In this document: positions 1 through 9,155 of the stretch, one piece after another
Layout: every line of letters starts with the position of its first letter
Position numbering within the stretch: position 1 is the stretch's first letter
NCBI RefSeq assembly: GCF_019264355.1
Contig: NZ_JAHVAH010000001.1
Coordinates: 1,162,001-1,226,000 of the forward strand
Direction of reading: 5' to 3'
Length of the DNA stretch: 64,000 bases
Source: Sphingomicrobium clamense
GTDB lineage: Bacteria > Pseudomonadota > Alphaproteobacteria > Sphingomonadales > Sphingomonadaceae
Notes under the pieces: generated by a model
What the model was told of the DNA's origin: nothing
The model's database searches: none
Seen by the model: the letters and a program-made list of their open reading frames with translations, nothing else
Made by a program: the position numbers and the translations under genes

Positions 1-1117
1 GCGCGACTGTCCGCTCTGCCCGCGTCTGGTGGCGTTCCGGCAGGAGTGCCGCGAAGAATATCCCGATTGGTACAATGCTCCGGTGCCAGCATTCGGGGAT
101 CCCGAGGCGCCGATCGCGATCGTGGGCCTAGCGCCCGGAAAACACGGGGCGAACCGGACGGGTCGGCCCTTCACGGGCGATTTTGCCGGCGACCTGCTGT
201 TCGACACGCTGCGGAAGCTGGGGCTGTCGACGGGCGATTACGACCAGCGGATCGACGACGGGGTCGAGCTCAAGGGCGCGATCATTTTGAACGCGGTCAA
301 ATGCCTGCCGCCGGAGAACAAGCCGACCGGGCAGGAAATCCAGCATTGCCGACCTTTTTTCGAAGAGCAGCTGTCGATGCTCCCCAACGTGAAAACGCTG
401 TTTGCGCTGGGGAAGATCGCGCATGACGCGGCGTGCCGCGCGCTGGGGATGAAGATCAGCCATGCCAAGTTCGGGCATGGCGCGGTGCATCGGGCGCCGA
501 ACGGGATGACGCTGGTCGATAGTTACCATTGCAGCCGCTACAACCAGAATACCGGTCGGCTGACCGACGAGATGTTTGCAGACGCCTTGCAGACGGCGTG
601 CGCGCAGTCGTTGACAGGGAAGCGGGCCGAACGGCTGGAGACCGAGCGACTGGTGCTGCGGCGCGCGACGATGGACGATGTCGATGGATTTCATGCGATC
701 TTCACCGACCGCGAGGCGATGGCGCACTGGTCTACGCCGCCTCATGGTTCGCGCCAGGAAACCGAGGACTGGGTGCGATCGATGGTCGAGGCGGACCCGA
801 CGTTGGGTGACGATTTTGTCATCGAGAAGGACGGCGAATTGCTCGGCAAGGTCGGACCGTGGAAGCTGCCCGAGTTTGGGGTCCTCGTGCGCCGGGATCA
901 TTGGGAGCAGGGCATTGGCACCGAAGCGATGAGCGCGCTGGTGGACTATTTGCGCGGAAGGGGCGTGCCGCATCTGGTCGCAGACGTCGACCCGGCGAAC
1001 GGCGCGTCGCTGAGATTGATGGAGAAGCTTGGCTTCGTGCGGTCGGGCTACAAGAAGGACGCGATGCTGTACGAGGGCAAGCCGGTCGACAGTGTCTATC
1101 TGAGGCTCGAACTTTAG
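1..1117 (+). CDS. Family 5 uracil-DNA glycosylase (UDGb-like) fused to GNAT acetyltransferase, 5' end off the window
   Basis: The reading frame is open from base 2 and starts upstream of the window: the first visible residues, DCPLCPRLV, are the N-terminal cysteine pair of Fe-S uracil-DNA glycosylases. The glycosylase half shows GLAPGKHGANRTGRPFTGD (motif 1), a second cysteine pair spaced as CLPPENKPTGQEIQHC, and a C-terminal motif ending in NQNTGRLT, as in family 5 enzymes that remove uracil and other deaminated bases. After about 200 residues the frame runs on without a stop into a RimJ/RimL-like GNAT domain (ETERLVLRRA, then the acetyl-CoA loop RRDHWEQGIGTEA, then LRLMEKLGF). The GTG at 29 is internal. 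The GNAT substrate is unknown. The gene ends in a 4-bp convergent overlap with aguB. Confidence 0.85.
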   Translation, partial: RDCPLCPRLVAFRQECREEYPDWYNAPVPAFGDPEAPIAIVGLAPGKHGANRTGRPFTGDFAGDLLFDTLRKLGLSTGDYDQRIDDGVELKGAIILNAVKCLPPENKPTGQEIQHCRPFFEEQLSMLPNVKTLFALGKIAHDAACRALGMKISHAKFGHGAVHRAPNGMTLVDSYHCSRYNQNTGRLTDEMFADALQTACAQSLTGKRAERLETERLVLRRATMDDVDGFHAIFTDREAMAHWSTPPHGSRQETEDWVRSMVEADPTLGDDFVIEKDGELLGKVGPWKLPEFGVLVRRDHWEQGIGTEAMSALVDYLRGRGVPHLVADVDPANGASLRLMEKLGFVRSGYKKDAMLYEGKPVDSVYLRLEL

Positions 1118-1965
1118 AGGTCTTCGGCGAGGCGTTTGTACAAGTCGGGGCGGCGGTCGCGGAAGAAGCCGAAGGCGGCGCGGTGCTTCTTGGCGGCCGC
1201 GAGGTCGAGTTCGGCGACGAGGACGCCCGTTTCGTCAGCGCCAAATTCCGCCAGCAGGTCGCCACGTTCGTCGGCGATGAAGCTGTGGCCATAGAAGCGC
1301 TGGCCGCATTCGGTGCCGATGCGGTTGGCGGCGACGACGGGCACGACGTTCGACACTGCATGGCCAATCATCGCACGGCGCCACATACGGCTTGTGTCGA
1401 GGTCTGGATCGTGCGGTTCGGTGCCGATCGCGGTCGGGAAGAAAAGGATGTCGGACCCCAGCAGCATGAGGCTGCGCGCGGTTTCGGGGTACCACTGGTC
1501 CCAGCAGATGCCGATGCCGAGCTTCGACTTGTCGGGTCCTGCGAAGGTCTTGAAGCCGGTATTGCCGGGGCGGAAGTAGAATTTCTCTTCGTACCCCGGG
1601 CCGTCGGGGATGTGGCTCTTGCGGTAGACGCCCTCGATCTTCCCGTCGGGGCCGATCATGGCGAGCGAGTTGTAATGGTGCGGGCCATCGGCTTCGAAAA
1701 AGCTGGTCGGGATGTAGACGCCAAGTTCAGTGGCGAGCTTCTGCATCGCCTGAACGCTGGGATGCTCGTCGGTCGGCTTGGCGGTCGCGAACAGCTCCTC
1801 GTCCTCGACGCGGCAGAAATAGGGGCCTTCGAACAGTTCGGGAGGCAGGATGACCTCAGCGCCCTTGCTCGCGGCCTCGCGCACGAGCTCGGTCACGGCG
1901 GCGATATTCTCGTCCACGCTTCCGCCGAGGGTGAGCTGGAGGGCAGCGACTTTCACTTTGGTCAT
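1114..1965 (-). CDS. aguB: N-carbamoylputrescine amidase
   Basis: Nitrilase-superfamily hydrolase of 283 residues, predicted to convert N-carbamoylputrescine to putrescine, CO2 and ammonia. The Glu-Lys-Cys triad is visible: Glu in ILPPELFEGPYFC, Lys in YRKSHIPDGPGY and Cys in GIGICWDQWYPE. These flanking sequences are typical of AguB rather than other nitrilases. Its ATG overlaps the TGA of the upstream agmatine deiminase gene (ATGA), so the two consecutive pathway steps are probably translationally coupled. The 3' end overlaps the convergent glycosylase-GNAT gene by 4 bp. Confidence 0.93.
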   Translation of the reverse strand: MTKVKVAALQLTLGGSVDENIAAVTELVREAASKGAEVILPPELFEGPYFCRVEDEELFATAKPTDEHPSVQAMQKLATELGVYIPTSFFEADGPHHYNSLAMIGPDGKIEGVYRKSHIPDGPGYEEKFYFRPGNTGFKTFAGPDKSKLGIGICWDQWYPETARSLMLLGSDILFFPTAIGTEPHDPDLDTSRMWRRAMIGHAVSNVVPVVAANRIGTECGQRFYGHSFIADERGDLLAEFGADETGVLVAELDLAAAKKHRAAFGFFRDRRPDLYKRLAEDL

Positions 1966-2924
1966 GCGGGCACCTGTTGCGAAATGCAGTGGAATGAGCC
2001 GCCGCCAGTCAGGAGGTGGTCGGCGCGCAGGCCAACGGCCTTGCGGTCGGGGAAGAGGGCGGCGATGGCCTCGACGGCGGCCTCGTCATTAGCTGCGCCA
2101 TAGATCGGCACGACGACGGCAGCGTTGCCGATGAGGAAGTTCATGTAGCTGGCGGGCATGATTTCGCCGTCCCGCTCGACCTTACCGGGCGAGGGAATGG
2201 CGGTGACCTCGAGATCGGCGTCGAGAAGGGCGGCCGCTGCGTCACCGAACGCGTCGGCGTTGGGATCGTCCTCGTCGACGGCCTCGGGGATGGCGACGCG
2301 ACCTGGCGCCACAAAGCGAGCGAGATTATCGACGTGGCCGTCGGTGTGGTCGTTCTGGAGCCCATCGCCGAGCCAGACGATGCGGGTTGCGCCGAGATCG
2401 CGCTGGAGGCGCTCCTCGATGTCTTCGCGCGACAGGCCGGGATTCCGGTTTTCGTTAAGGAGGCACTCTTCGGTGGTGATCAGTGTGCCGGTGCCGTCGC
2501 CGTCGATGGCGCCGCCTTCGAGGATCCAGTCGGCCTTAGCATAGGGGAGTGACGCGGTCGCTGCGAGGCGCTCGCCGATGCTGTCGTCACCCTCGAGTTC
2601 GTACTTCCCGCCCCAGCCGTTGAACCCGAAGCCCTGCGCCTTGCCATCGAGGACGATCGGTCCGGTATCGCGCAGCCAGACGTCGCCGAAAGGTTCGACG
2701 ATTACGGTCGCGAAGGGGCACAGCGTGCGGGCGCGCGCCGCCGCGTCTTCGTTGGCGGCGACCAGGCGGATTTCCTCGCCTTTGCCGTCCTGCCAGAGCG
2801 CAGAAGCGAGGGCAGCGACTTCTTCCTGCGCGGGAGCGAGGTCGACTTCCCACAACTCCGCATGGCTCGGAAAACCGATCCACATGGCCTCATGCTCGGC
2901 CCATTCGGGAAGGGGTGCACTCAT
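1962..2924 (-). CDS. aguA: Agmatine deiminase
   Basis: Porphyromonas-type peptidyl-arginine deiminase family protein of 320 residues, predicted to hydrolyse agmatine to N-carbamoylputrescine. Key features are WLRDTGPI, the His-containing DHTDGHVDN and the C-terminal catalytic cysteine in GGGSFHCISQQ. The ATG at 2924 was chosen because GGAG lies 7 bases upstream and the protein then begins MSAPLPEWAEHEAMW, a usual family N-terminus. The frame stays open upstream into rpsD, but that part is a shadow of rpsD. It forms a two-gene operon with aguB just after the rpsD terminator. Confidence 0.93.
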   Translation of the reverse strand: MSAPLPEWAEHEAMWIGFPSHAELWEVDLAPAQEEVAALASALWQDGKGEEIRLVAANEDAAARARTLCPFATVIVEPFGDVWLRDTGPIVLDGKAQGFGFNGWGGKYELEGDDSIGERLAATASLPYAKADWILEGGAIDGDGTGTLITTEECLLNENRNPGLSREDIEERLQRDLGATRIVWLGDGLQNDHTDGHVDNLARFVAPGRVAIPEAVDEDDPNADAFGDAAAALLDADLEVTAIPSPGKVERDGEIMPASYMNFLIGNAAVVVPIYGAANDEAAVEAIAALFPDRKAVGLRADHLLTGGGSFHCISQQVPA

Positions 2925-2942
2925 TGCAGGGCTCCATGAAAC

Positions 2943-2970
2943 AAAAAGGGCGACCCGGAAAGGGCCGCCC
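2943..2970 (-). terminator. Rho-independent terminator after rpsD
   Basis: On the minus strand a GC-rich 9-bp stem with one mismatch (GGGCGGCCC / GGGTCGCCC, loop TTTCC) is followed by five T. It lies 25 bp past the rpsD stop and just before the ribosome binding site of aguA, so it should separate the two transcripts. Confidence 0.8.
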
Positions 2971-2994
2971 TCTTGAACGCGATCGCTAGTTGGA

Positions 2995-3609
2995 TCAGCG
3001 CGAGTAGAATTCGACGACCAGGTTCGGTTCCATGCGGACCGGGTAGGGCACCTCGTCGAGCGTCGGAACGCGCGTGAAGGTGACCTTGTCGGTGCCATCG
3101 GGAACGACATAGTCGGGGATGTCACGCTCGGCGAGGCTCTGCGCTTCGAGGACGAGGACCATTTCCTTGGCCTTGTCGCCCAGCGAAATGACGTCATTCA
3201 CGTCGCAGCGACGCGAGGCGACGTTACACTTCACGCCGTTGACGCGAATGTGGCCGTGGCTGACGAGCTGGCGCGCGGCCCAGATGGTCGGCGCGAACTT
3301 GGCGCGATAGACGATCATGTCGAGACGACGCTCGAGCAGGCCGATCAGATTGACCGAGGTGTCGCCCTTCATGCGCGAGGCGTCGGTGAAAGTGCGCTTG
3401 AACTGCTTTTCGGTGACGTCGCCGTAGTAGCCCTTGAGCTTCTGCTTGGCGCGCAGCTGCAGACCGAAGTCCGACATCTTGCCCTTGCGGCGCTGGCCGT
3501 GCTGGCCGGGACCATATTCGCGGCGGTTGACCGGGCTCTTGGGACGTCCGAAGACGTTTTCGCCCATGCGACGGTCAAGTTTATACTTGGCGCTCGTGCG
3601 CTTCGACAT
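2995..3609 (-). CDS. rpsD: 30S ribosomal protein S4
   Basis: Primary rRNA-binding protein of the small subunit that nucleates assembly with 16S rRNA. The 204 residues match the usual length. It begins [22 protein letters not shown] and carries an S4 domain ([32 protein letters not shown] region, split here by family knowledge into the standard S4 fold) and ends in VVEFYSR. GGAG stands 8 bases before the ATG. It is transcribed alone: a possible promoter lies at 3712-3740 and a clear terminator follows the gene. Confidence 0.97.
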   Translation of the reverse strand: MSKRTSAKYKLDRRMGENVFGRPKSPVNRREYGPGQHGQRRKGKMSDFGLQLRAKQKLKGYYGDVTEKQFKRTFTDASRMKGDTSVNLIGLLERRLDMIVYRAKFAPTIWAARQLVSHGHIRVNGVKCNVASRRCDVNDVISLGDKAKEMVLVLEAQSLAERDIPDYVVPDGTDKVTFTRVPTLDEVPYPVRMEPNLVVEFYSR

Positions 3610-3711
3610 GCTGTTTCTCCAATTAGCTCAGTACTTTGTCCGGAGCGCTCCGCCAGAAGTTTCTGACGCGATCACCGCTTCACCGGACGTGCGGGATCCA
3701 TTGCGAGGGCG

Positions 3712-3740
3712 CGCCTACTAGAGAGTGGGTTATCAGTCAA
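3712..3740 (-). promoter_or_regulatory. Possible promoter of rpsD
   Basis: On the minus strand TTGACT (3740-3735) is followed by TAGGCG after 17 bp, or by TAGTAG after 14 bp. The -35 is good and preceded by C, as is common in alphaproteobacteria, but the -10 is weak. It sits about 100 bp upstream of rpsD in the intergenic region shared with the divergent chorismate mutase gene. Confidence 0.35.
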
Positions 3741-3779
3741 GCGTTGCGGTGCACAAAAGGCTTTGGCAATGAGCCGCTT

Positions 3780-4088
3780 ATGACCGACACGATCGACCCC
3801 GAAGCCTGCCAGTCCATGACCGACGTCCGCGAAGGGGTCGACGCCGTCGATCGCGAGTTGGTCGCGCTGCTCAAGCGTCGCTTCGGCTATATGGAAGCCG
3901 CAGCGCGGATCAAGCCGGACCGCGCGGCGATTCGGGACCAAGGTCGCAAGGACGATGTGCATGCGAAGGTGGCCGCTGCCGCGACGGCGGCGGGTTTGCC
4001 TGCCGAGAGGCTGTGGCCGGTGTGGGAAGAGTTGATGGAGCAGTCCATCGCCTACGAGTTCGAACGCTACGATCAGACGCGTGGCTAA
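3780..4088 (+). CDS. Chorismate mutase, AroQ class
   Basis: A 102-residue all-helical protein of the AroQ fold, expected to turn chorismate into prephenate for Phe/Tyr synthesis. Visible landmarks are REGVDAVDRELVALLKRRF (helix 1 with the arginine) and AAARIKPDR, followed by the C-terminal helix WPVWEELMEQSIAYE. The length and sequence also resemble isochorismate-pyruvate lyase PchB, but no siderophore genes are nearby, so chorismate mutase is preferred. The ATG at 3780 fits the domain start; upstream in-frame codons lie in the rpsD promoter region. It ends in a 4-bp convergent overlap with the dioxygenase gene. Confidence 0.85.
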   Translation: MTDTIDPEACQSMTDVREGVDAVDRELVALLKRRFGYMEAAARIKPDRAAIRDQGRKDDVHAKVAAAATAAGLPAERLWPVWEELMEQSIAYEFERYDQTRG

Positions 4089-5056
4089 ACGCTGACGTTG
4101 TCTTTCCTAGGGATACTGGGAGGCTTGAAGCTTTCCTGTCGCCAGACCGGACGGTCGGGCTCGCCGGGCATCGGGTCTGCGTCTTCCAGATAGCCGAAAT
4201 AGGTCGCGATCATGCGATTGTCGGGATCGGTGATCGCCCGGCGTCCGTGCATGAAACGGCTATTGTCGAGCATCAGGATATCGCCCTTTAGCCATTCGAC
4301 CTGGCGAGTGTTCTTCTCGGCAGCTTCACGGACCGCCTCCATCCAGTGCGCGGGCACGGGCTTGCCGTCGTCGAGGCACGGGAAGTTGGGCAATTCGAGA
4401 TAGTCGCGCGCGAACAGGAGGAAGTTGGCGAAGGCGAGCCCGTCTCCGAAACGCGTCGGCGACAATATTGGACGGGTGAAATAGCGGACAACGCGGTTTC
4501 CGACCGCCCGGAAAGTGTAGGGCCCGTCGGTCGGCTGCTCTGACAGAAGCTGCGGCGTAGCCAGCGCGCTGCCGAGCCAATATTTGAGCGTCTCCGAAGT
4601 CGCCGGCTGGATGTAGAGTAGCTGGCGCCCCTCCATCGCGGCGCGGATGTCGGCGGGGAGCGCGTCGGCGATCGCGATGCCGTCGCAATAGGTCGTCTGC
4701 CCTTGTGCGGCAGGTGGTTCGAGGCAGGCGAAAAAGCAGGCATCGGGACGCCATGGTTCGCGCGAAAGTTCGGGATGCAAGGGGAAGGCATCCGCGCCCA
4801 GATTGACGCTCTGCACTGCCCCATGCTCTTCCAGTTCGAGTCGGTCGGGACTTTCGTTGAAGACCGACAAGGGGCAGAAATGCTGTGCGAAATCGCGGAA
4901 GTCGTCGACCGTGAAGTCCGCGCCGCGGATCAGGACTGCCCCATCTTCCTCGAACGCAGCCATCACCGCATCGTGGTCGATCGAAGCCAAGGGGGCGCGG
5001 TCGCCTTCGAAGACATGCGCGGGGCGTTCGTCGGTGGGAGGGTGCGCGGTGAACAT
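4085..5056 (-). CDS. TauD/TfdA-family Fe(II)/2-oxoglutarate dioxygenase
   Basis: A 323-residue non-heme iron oxygenase. With Met at 5056 the facial triad is His94-x-Glu96 (FPLHPEL) and His270 (DNSRFMHGRRA), and Arg281, 11 residues after the distal His, fits the 2-oxoglutarate-binding arginine. It most resembles SyrP/clavaminate-synthase-like members that act on amino-acid or peptide-like substrates, but the substrate cannot be read from sequence. An in-frame ATG at 5107 would add 17 residues but has no ribosome binding site and leaves almost no room for divergent promoters. It faces away from a P-loop sulfotransferase-like gene across 65 bp, which suggests joint function. Confidence 0.85.
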   Translation of the reverse strand: MFTAHPPTDERPAHVFEGDRAPLASIDHDAVMAAFEEDGAVLIRGADFTVDDFRDFAQHFCPLSVFNESPDRLELEEHGAVQSVNLGADAFPLHPELSREPWRPDACFFACLEPPAAQGQTTYCDGIAIADALPADIRAAMEGRQLLYIQPATSETLKYWLGSALATPQLLSEQPTDGPYTFRAVGNRVVRYFTRPILSPTRFGDGLAFANFLLFARDYLELPNFPCLDDGKPVPAHWMEAVREAAEKNTRQVEWLKGDILMLDNSRFMHGRRAITDPDNRMIATYFGYLEDADPMPGEPDRPVWRQESFKPPSIPRKDNVSV

Positions 5057-5121
5057 GCAACAGTGTTCCGAAACTTGAGGTGGGGACTGGCGGTCGGGCG
5101 CGATCATGCTAGGAGCCGCGC

Positions 5122-6168
5122 ATGGACGTCAATCTTGAAACGCTGTTCGGCAATCCGGACCTCTATTTCCACGCCTTTGGCCCAGAAGACAAATTGTCCT
5201 TCCTGCCGATGGATCGCGACCATTTTGCGCAGTCGATCTTCTGCGACCAGCGGATCGAACCGGCGACGCGCGAAGTCTATCGCGTCCCCATCCAGACATT
5301 GATGCAGGCCTACGAGCAGCGCGGCTATCTTGCACCGCAGTTGTCCTATATTCACCAGATCGCACAGACCGGCTCGACCATCCTATCGCGCGCGCTCGAC
5401 ATCGTCGGCAAGAGCCTCGCAATTCGCGAACCGGCGCATCTTCGCCAGGTCGGCATGATGGCTGGTGCGGGCTTCGATCCCGCCAATCCGCCCAAAAATT
5501 TCGGACCGATGCTGGGCTTTTCGCTGTCGATGCTGGGCAAGCGCTACAAGGACGCGCAGCCGATCATCATCAAGGGCAACGTCCCGACGAGCTTCATCGC
5601 CGAGGCGATCAACAAGGCCGATCCGGGCCGCCCGACAATTTTCCTGCATTACAATCTCGAGGAATATCTCGCAGCGGTGCTACGCACGCCCAACCACATG
5701 CAGTGGGTCGAGAATGTCGCGAGCGAGATGCGCCTTTCGGAGGCGCCGCATTTCGCCGATCTCGCCGATGCCTCGACCCCGCTCAAGGCTGCGGGGCTCT
5801 GGCTCGGCATGTTGAAGGCGTTCCAGGCCGTCGAGGATGCCAATGGCAATGCCCGCGCGCTCGATGCCAACTATTTATTCGAGGAGCGCGTGCCGACGCT
5901 GATGGCCGCCTCCAAGCTGATGGAAATGCCGCTCGAGCAGGCTGAAGCCGAAGCGATTGCGGATGGCGAGCTGTTCACGCGCTACGGCAAGAATCCTGAC
6001 CAGCCCTATGATCCCGAAGCGCGCCTTGAACGGCGCAAGGCGACTCTTGCGGAGATTCCGGACGAGCTGAAGGCGGCGCAGGACTGGGCAGCGAAGAAAG
6101 CGGCGGACATGGGGCTGCGCGACGAGTTCTACTCGCCGCTGGTCGGTGACGGCGGAAAGCTGCTCTAG
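5122..6168 (+). CDS. P-loop sulfotransferase-like protein
   Basis: A 348-residue soluble protein whose segment IAQTGSTILSRALD (about residues 80-93) resembles the 5'-phosphosulfate-binding loop of PAPS-dependent sulfotransferases, where the usual form is RSGST-L. Later, PIIIKGNVPTSFIAEAI and TIFLHYNLEEYLAAVLRTPNH could be the core strand and the 3'-phosphate region. Residues 290-348 are helical and charged. No signal peptide is seen. It is divergent from the dioxygenase and overlaps trmJ by 4 bp at the 3' end. The sulfotransferase assignment is by motif only; another P-loop transferase is possible and no substrate can be named. Confidence 0.6.
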   Translation: MDVNLETLFGNPDLYFHAFGPEDKLSFLPMDRDHFAQSIFCDQRIEPATREVYRVPIQTLMQAYEQRGYLAPQLSYIHQIAQTGSTILSRALDIVGKSLAIREPAHLRQVGMMAGAGFDPANPPKNFGPMLGFSLSMLGKRYKDAQPIIIKGNVPTSFIAEAINKADPGRPTIFLHYNLEEYLAAVLRTPNHMQWVENVASEMRLSEAPHFADLADASTPLKAAGLWLGMLKAFQAVEDANGNARALDANYLFEERVPTLMAASKLMEMPLEQAEAEAIADGELFTRYGKNPDQPYDPEARLERRKATLAEIPDELKAAQDWAAKKAADMGLRDEFYSPLVGDGGKLL

Positions 6169-6878
6169 CCCTTCGACAGCGCGCGGATGACTCCATGCAG
6201 GGCTTTCAATTCGCGTTCCGACCAGCCCGGCTTGGTCAGGATCGAGCGTAGCGTCTGCTGTGTCGCCTCGGTGCGCTCTGGGGGGAAGAAATAGCCCTTC
6301 TCGTCGAGGGCGCGGTTGAGGTGGTCGACCAGCGAATCGAGTTCGATCTTGGTGGCTGGCGGTTCCAGATCCTTGGCGGTCGGCTTCTCGAGCCCCGCGT
6401 CGGCGCGGCGCGACCATTCATAGCTAAGCAGAATTACCGCCTGTGCGAGGTTAAGGCTGCCGAATTCGGGATTGATCGGCACGGTGACGATCTTGTCGGC
6501 GAGGCTCACATCCTCCGCTTCGAGTCCTGAGCGCTCGGGTCCGAAGAGGATGGCAGCGCGGCCTTGGGGGAGCGCGTGGATTTCGTCCGCCATTTCATCG
6601 GGGCCGACGACGGGCATGACCTGTTCGCGGCGGCGCACGGTCGAGGCATAGACGAGGTTGCAGTCGGCGAGCGCGTCCTTGGTCGTCTCGAACACTTGCG
6701 CCTTTTCTAAAACGATGTCCGCACCGCTCGCAGCCGGACCGGCTTCTGGGTTCGGCCAGCCGTCGCGCGGGGCGATGAGGCGCAATTCGGTGAGGCCGAA
6801 ATTGAGCATGCCGCGCGCGGCCTTGCCGATATTCTGGCCGAGCTGCGGCGTGACGAGAACGATGATGGGCTTGGTCAT
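6165..6878 (-). CDS. trmJ: tRNA (cytidine/uridine-2'-O-)-methyltransferase TrmJ
   Basis: SPOUT-fold methyltransferase of 237 residues predicted to methylate the 2'-OH of position 32 in tRNAs. The knot motifs are clear: LVTPQLGQNIGKAARGMLNFG at the N-terminus, ILFGPERSGLE in the middle and VPINPEFGSLNLAQAV near residue 145. The C-terminal helical extension containing GYFFPPERT is typical of the TrmJ subgroup. It is the last gene of the rpiB-glyA-nrdR-trmJ run, 9 bp after nrdR. Confidence 0.9.
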   Translation of the reverse strand: MTKPIIVLVTPQLGQNIGKAARGMLNFGLTELRLIAPRDGWPNPEAGPAASGADIVLEKAQVFETTKDALADCNLVYASTVRRREQVMPVVGPDEMADEIHALPQGRAAILFGPERSGLEAEDVSLADKIVTVPINPEFGSLNLAQAVILLSYEWSRRADAGLEKPTAKDLEPPATKIELDSLVDHLNRALDEKGYFFPPERTEATQQTLRSILTKPGWSERELKALHGVIRALSKG

Positions 6879-6887
6879 GCGACGCCC

Positions 6888-7337
6888 TTATTCGTCGTCG
6901 ACCGAACCTGCAATCTCCGCAAAGTCGCCCGCTTCCTTGAAGTCGCGATAAACGCTGGCGAAGCGGATATAGGCGACACTATCGAGCGCCTTGAGCCCGT
7001 CCATGACCGCTTCGCCAATGGCGTGGGCCTTGACCTCGTCGCCCTGCGTCTCGAGCTGTCGCTGGATCGAGTTGACGAGTCGTTCGATCTGACCTTCGGT
7101 GATGTCGCGCTTGCGACAGCTGTGGCCGATCGCGGCGATGAGCTTGGCCTGCTCGAAGGGCTCGCGCTTGCCGTCTTTCTTGACCACGGTGAGGTCGCGA
7201 AGCTGGACGCGTTCGAAGGTCGTGAAACGGGCCCCGCAGCCTTCGCATTGGCGACGCCTACGGATGGCTGCGCCGTCCTCGGACGGGCGACTATCTTTCA
7301 CCTGGCTCGATTCGTGGGTGCAGAAGGGGCAGCGCAA
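6888..7337 (-). CDS. nrdR: Transcriptional repressor NrdR
   Basis: A 149-residue ATP-cone repressor of ribonucleotide reductase genes. The N-terminal zinc ribbon has MRCPFC and CEGCGARF cysteine pairs, and the ATP-cone follows ([16 protein letters not shown] to [13 protein letters not shown]). The start is TTG at 7337, fixed by the invariant MRCPFC; no ATG is available there. It lies 3 bp after glyA and is probably translated by coupling to it. Linkage of nrdR with glyA is common in alphaproteobacteria. Confidence 0.95.
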   Translation of the reverse strand: MRCPFCTHESSQVKDSRPSEDGAAIRRRRQCEGCGARFTTFERVQLRDLTVVKKDGKREPFEQAKLIAAIGHSCRKRDITEGQIERLVNSIQRQLETQGDEVKAHAIGEAVMDGLKALDSVAYIRFASVYRDFKEAGDFAEIAGSVDDE

Positions 7338-7340
7338 CTC

Positions 7341-8642
7341 TTAGCCCTCGTAGATCGGGAAACGGGCGCAGAGCGCTTCGACGCGGCTTTTGACTTCGGC
7401 CTCGATCGCCGGGTCGCCTTCGCCATTAGTCTTGGCGACTCCGTCGAGGACGTCGGCTACCATGTGACCGATTGCTTCGAATTCGGCCTTGCCGAAGCCA
7501 CGCGTCGTGCCGGCGGGGCTGCCGACGCGGATGCCGCTGGTCTTCATCGGCGGCAGCGGATCGAAGGGCACGCCGTTCTTGTTGCAGGTAATACCCGCGC
7601 GTTCGAGCGCTTCGTCGGCGTCCTTGCCGGTGATGCCCAATGGACGCAGGTCGATCAGCGCGACATGTGTGTCAGTGCCGCCAGCGACGAGGTCCGCGCC
7701 GCGCGCCTTGAGAGTCTCTGCAAGCGTCTGGGCGTTCTCGATGACCGCCTTGCTGTAAGTCGTGAAGCCCGGCTCGAGTGCTTCGCCGAAGGCCACCGCC
7801 TTGGCAGCGATGACGTGCATCAGCGGACCGCCCTGGAGCCCGGGGAAGACGGCGCTGTTGAATTTCTTGCCCAGCGCCTCGTCGTTCGAGAGGATCATGC
7901 CGCCACGAGGGCCGCGTAGCGTCTTGTGCGTGGTCGTGGTGACGACGTGCGCATGCGGCAGCGGCGAGGGGTGCAGGCCGGCCGCGACCAGCCCTGCGAA
8001 GTGCGCCATGTCGACCTGGAAATAGGCGCCGACCTCGTCCGCGATCGCGCGGAAGCGGACAAAGTCGATCTGGCGCGGATAGGCGCTTCCGCCCGCGATG
8101 ATCAGCTTGGGTTTGTGCTCGCGCGCCAGCGCCTCGACTTCGTCGAAATCGATCAGGTGTGTGTCCTTGTCGACGCCGTACTGGACGGCGTCGAACCACT
8201 TGCCCGACAGTGCGGGCTTGGCACCGTGGGTGAGGTGGCCGCCGGCGTCGAGGCTCATGCCGAGGATCGTGTCGCGCGGCTTCACCAGCGCGAGCAGCAC
8301 TGCCCCGTTGGCCTGTGCACCCGAATGCGGCTGCACGTTGGCATAGGCGCAATCGAACATTTGTTTCGCACGATCGATGGCGAGCTGTTCGACCGAGTCC
8401 GACGGCGCGCACCCCTGATAATAACGCCGGCCCGGGTAGCCCTCGGCATATTTGTTAGTCAGCACGCTGCCCTGCGCCTCGAGCACCGCCTGGCTGACGA
8501 TGTTCTCGGACGCGATGAGCTCGATCTGCGATTGCTCGCGCGTCAACTCGGCCTTGATGGCCTTGGCGACGTCGGGGTCGCTCTGTGCCACGCCGGCGGA
8601 AAAGAAATCGTCGGGGCGGATGTCGCTGGTGGCGGTGGCCAT
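7341..8642 (-). CDS. glyA: Serine hydroxymethyltransferase
   Basis: PLP enzyme of 433 residues that interconverts serine and glycine while charging tetrahydrofolate with a C1 unit. The PLP lysine is in [13 protein letters not shown], and the N-terminal region has [19 protein letters not shown] and [10 protein letters not shown], all standard. Length is usual. It starts 8 bp after rpiB and is followed at 3 bp by nrdR, so one transcript is likely. No glycine riboswitch can fit in the 8-bp gap. Confidence 0.97.
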   Translation of the reverse strand: MATATSDIRPDDFFSAGVAQSDPDVAKAIKAELTREQSQIELIASENIVSQAVLEAQGSVLTNKYAEGYPGRRYYQGCAPSDSVEQLAIDRAKQMFDCAYANVQPHSGAQANGAVLLALVKPRDTILGMSLDAGGHLTHGAKPALSGKWFDAVQYGVDKDTHLIDFDEVEALAREHKPKLIIAGGSAYPRQIDFVRFRAIADEVGAYFQVDMAHFAGLVAAGLHPSPLPHAHVVTTTTHKTLRGPRGGMILSNDEALGKKFNSAVFPGLQGGPLMHVIAAKAVAFGEALEPGFTTYSKAVIENAQTLAETLKARGADLVAGGTDTHVALIDLRPLGITGKDADEALERAGITCNKNGVPFDPLPPMKTSGIRVGSPAGTTRGFGKAEFEAIGHMVADVLDGVAKTNGEGDPAIEAEVKSRVEALCARFPIYEG

Positions 8643-8650
8643 GATGTTCC

Positions 8651-9076
8651 TTAGCTGAGCTTGTCGACGCGACGCTGGTGGCGTCCGCCTTCGAATTCGG
8701 TGGTGAGGAATGCGGTGACGATGGCCTTGGCCATGTCGACGCCGGTCAACCGTTCGCCGATGGCGACGACATTGGCGTCATTATGCTGGCGGGCAAGCGC
8801 AGCGGATAGTGGCTCCGACACGCGCGCGCAGCGGCAGGCTGGGTTGCGATTGACCGCAATCGAAATGCCGATGCCCGATCCGCAAATGGCGATTCCCATC
8901 GTGCCCTCATTCGAGGCGATGTGGTCGGCCAGCGCCTTGCCATAATCGGGATAGTCGACGCTGTCGGTGCTGTTCGGGCCAAGGTCGGTGACATCATGAC
9001 GGGCGTCTTTCAGCCAGTCGGTGAGCGTCGATTTCAGCTCGACGCCGGCATGGTCGGAAGCAAGGGCGATGCGCAT
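8651..9076 (-). CDS. rpiB: Ribose-5-phosphate isomerase B
   Basis: RpiB/LacAB fold protein of 141 residues that interconverts ribose-5-phosphate and ribulose-5-phosphate in the pentose-phosphate pathway. It begins [15 protein letters not shown] and contains [17 protein letters not shown] and [14 protein letters not shown], the sugar-phosphate site and catalytic region. The expected active-site Cys is in ICGSG. The ATG at 9076 is fixed by the N-terminal strand; the longer frame to 9166 overlaps the divergent DUF3429 gene and lacks homologous content. First gene of the rpiB-glyA-nrdR-trmJ operon. Confidence 0.95.
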   Translation of the reverse strand: MRIALASDHAGVELKSTLTDWLKDARHDVTDLGPNSTDSVDYPDYGKALADHIASNEGTMGIAICGSGIGISIAVNRNPACRCARVSEPLSAALARQHNDANVVAIGERLTGVDMAKAIVTAFLTTEFEGGRHQRRVDKLS

Positions 9077-9155
9077 GCCCTCGGTGTAGGCGAGGGGGGC
9101 GCGATTCGCCACCCTTGCTTTACCTTGTTCGCGCTCTTCGATAGCCCTGCGTGTC

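Noticed and set aside
859..2103. 414-codon plus-strand frame
   Set aside because: It runs antisense to aguB and its sequence has no family features.
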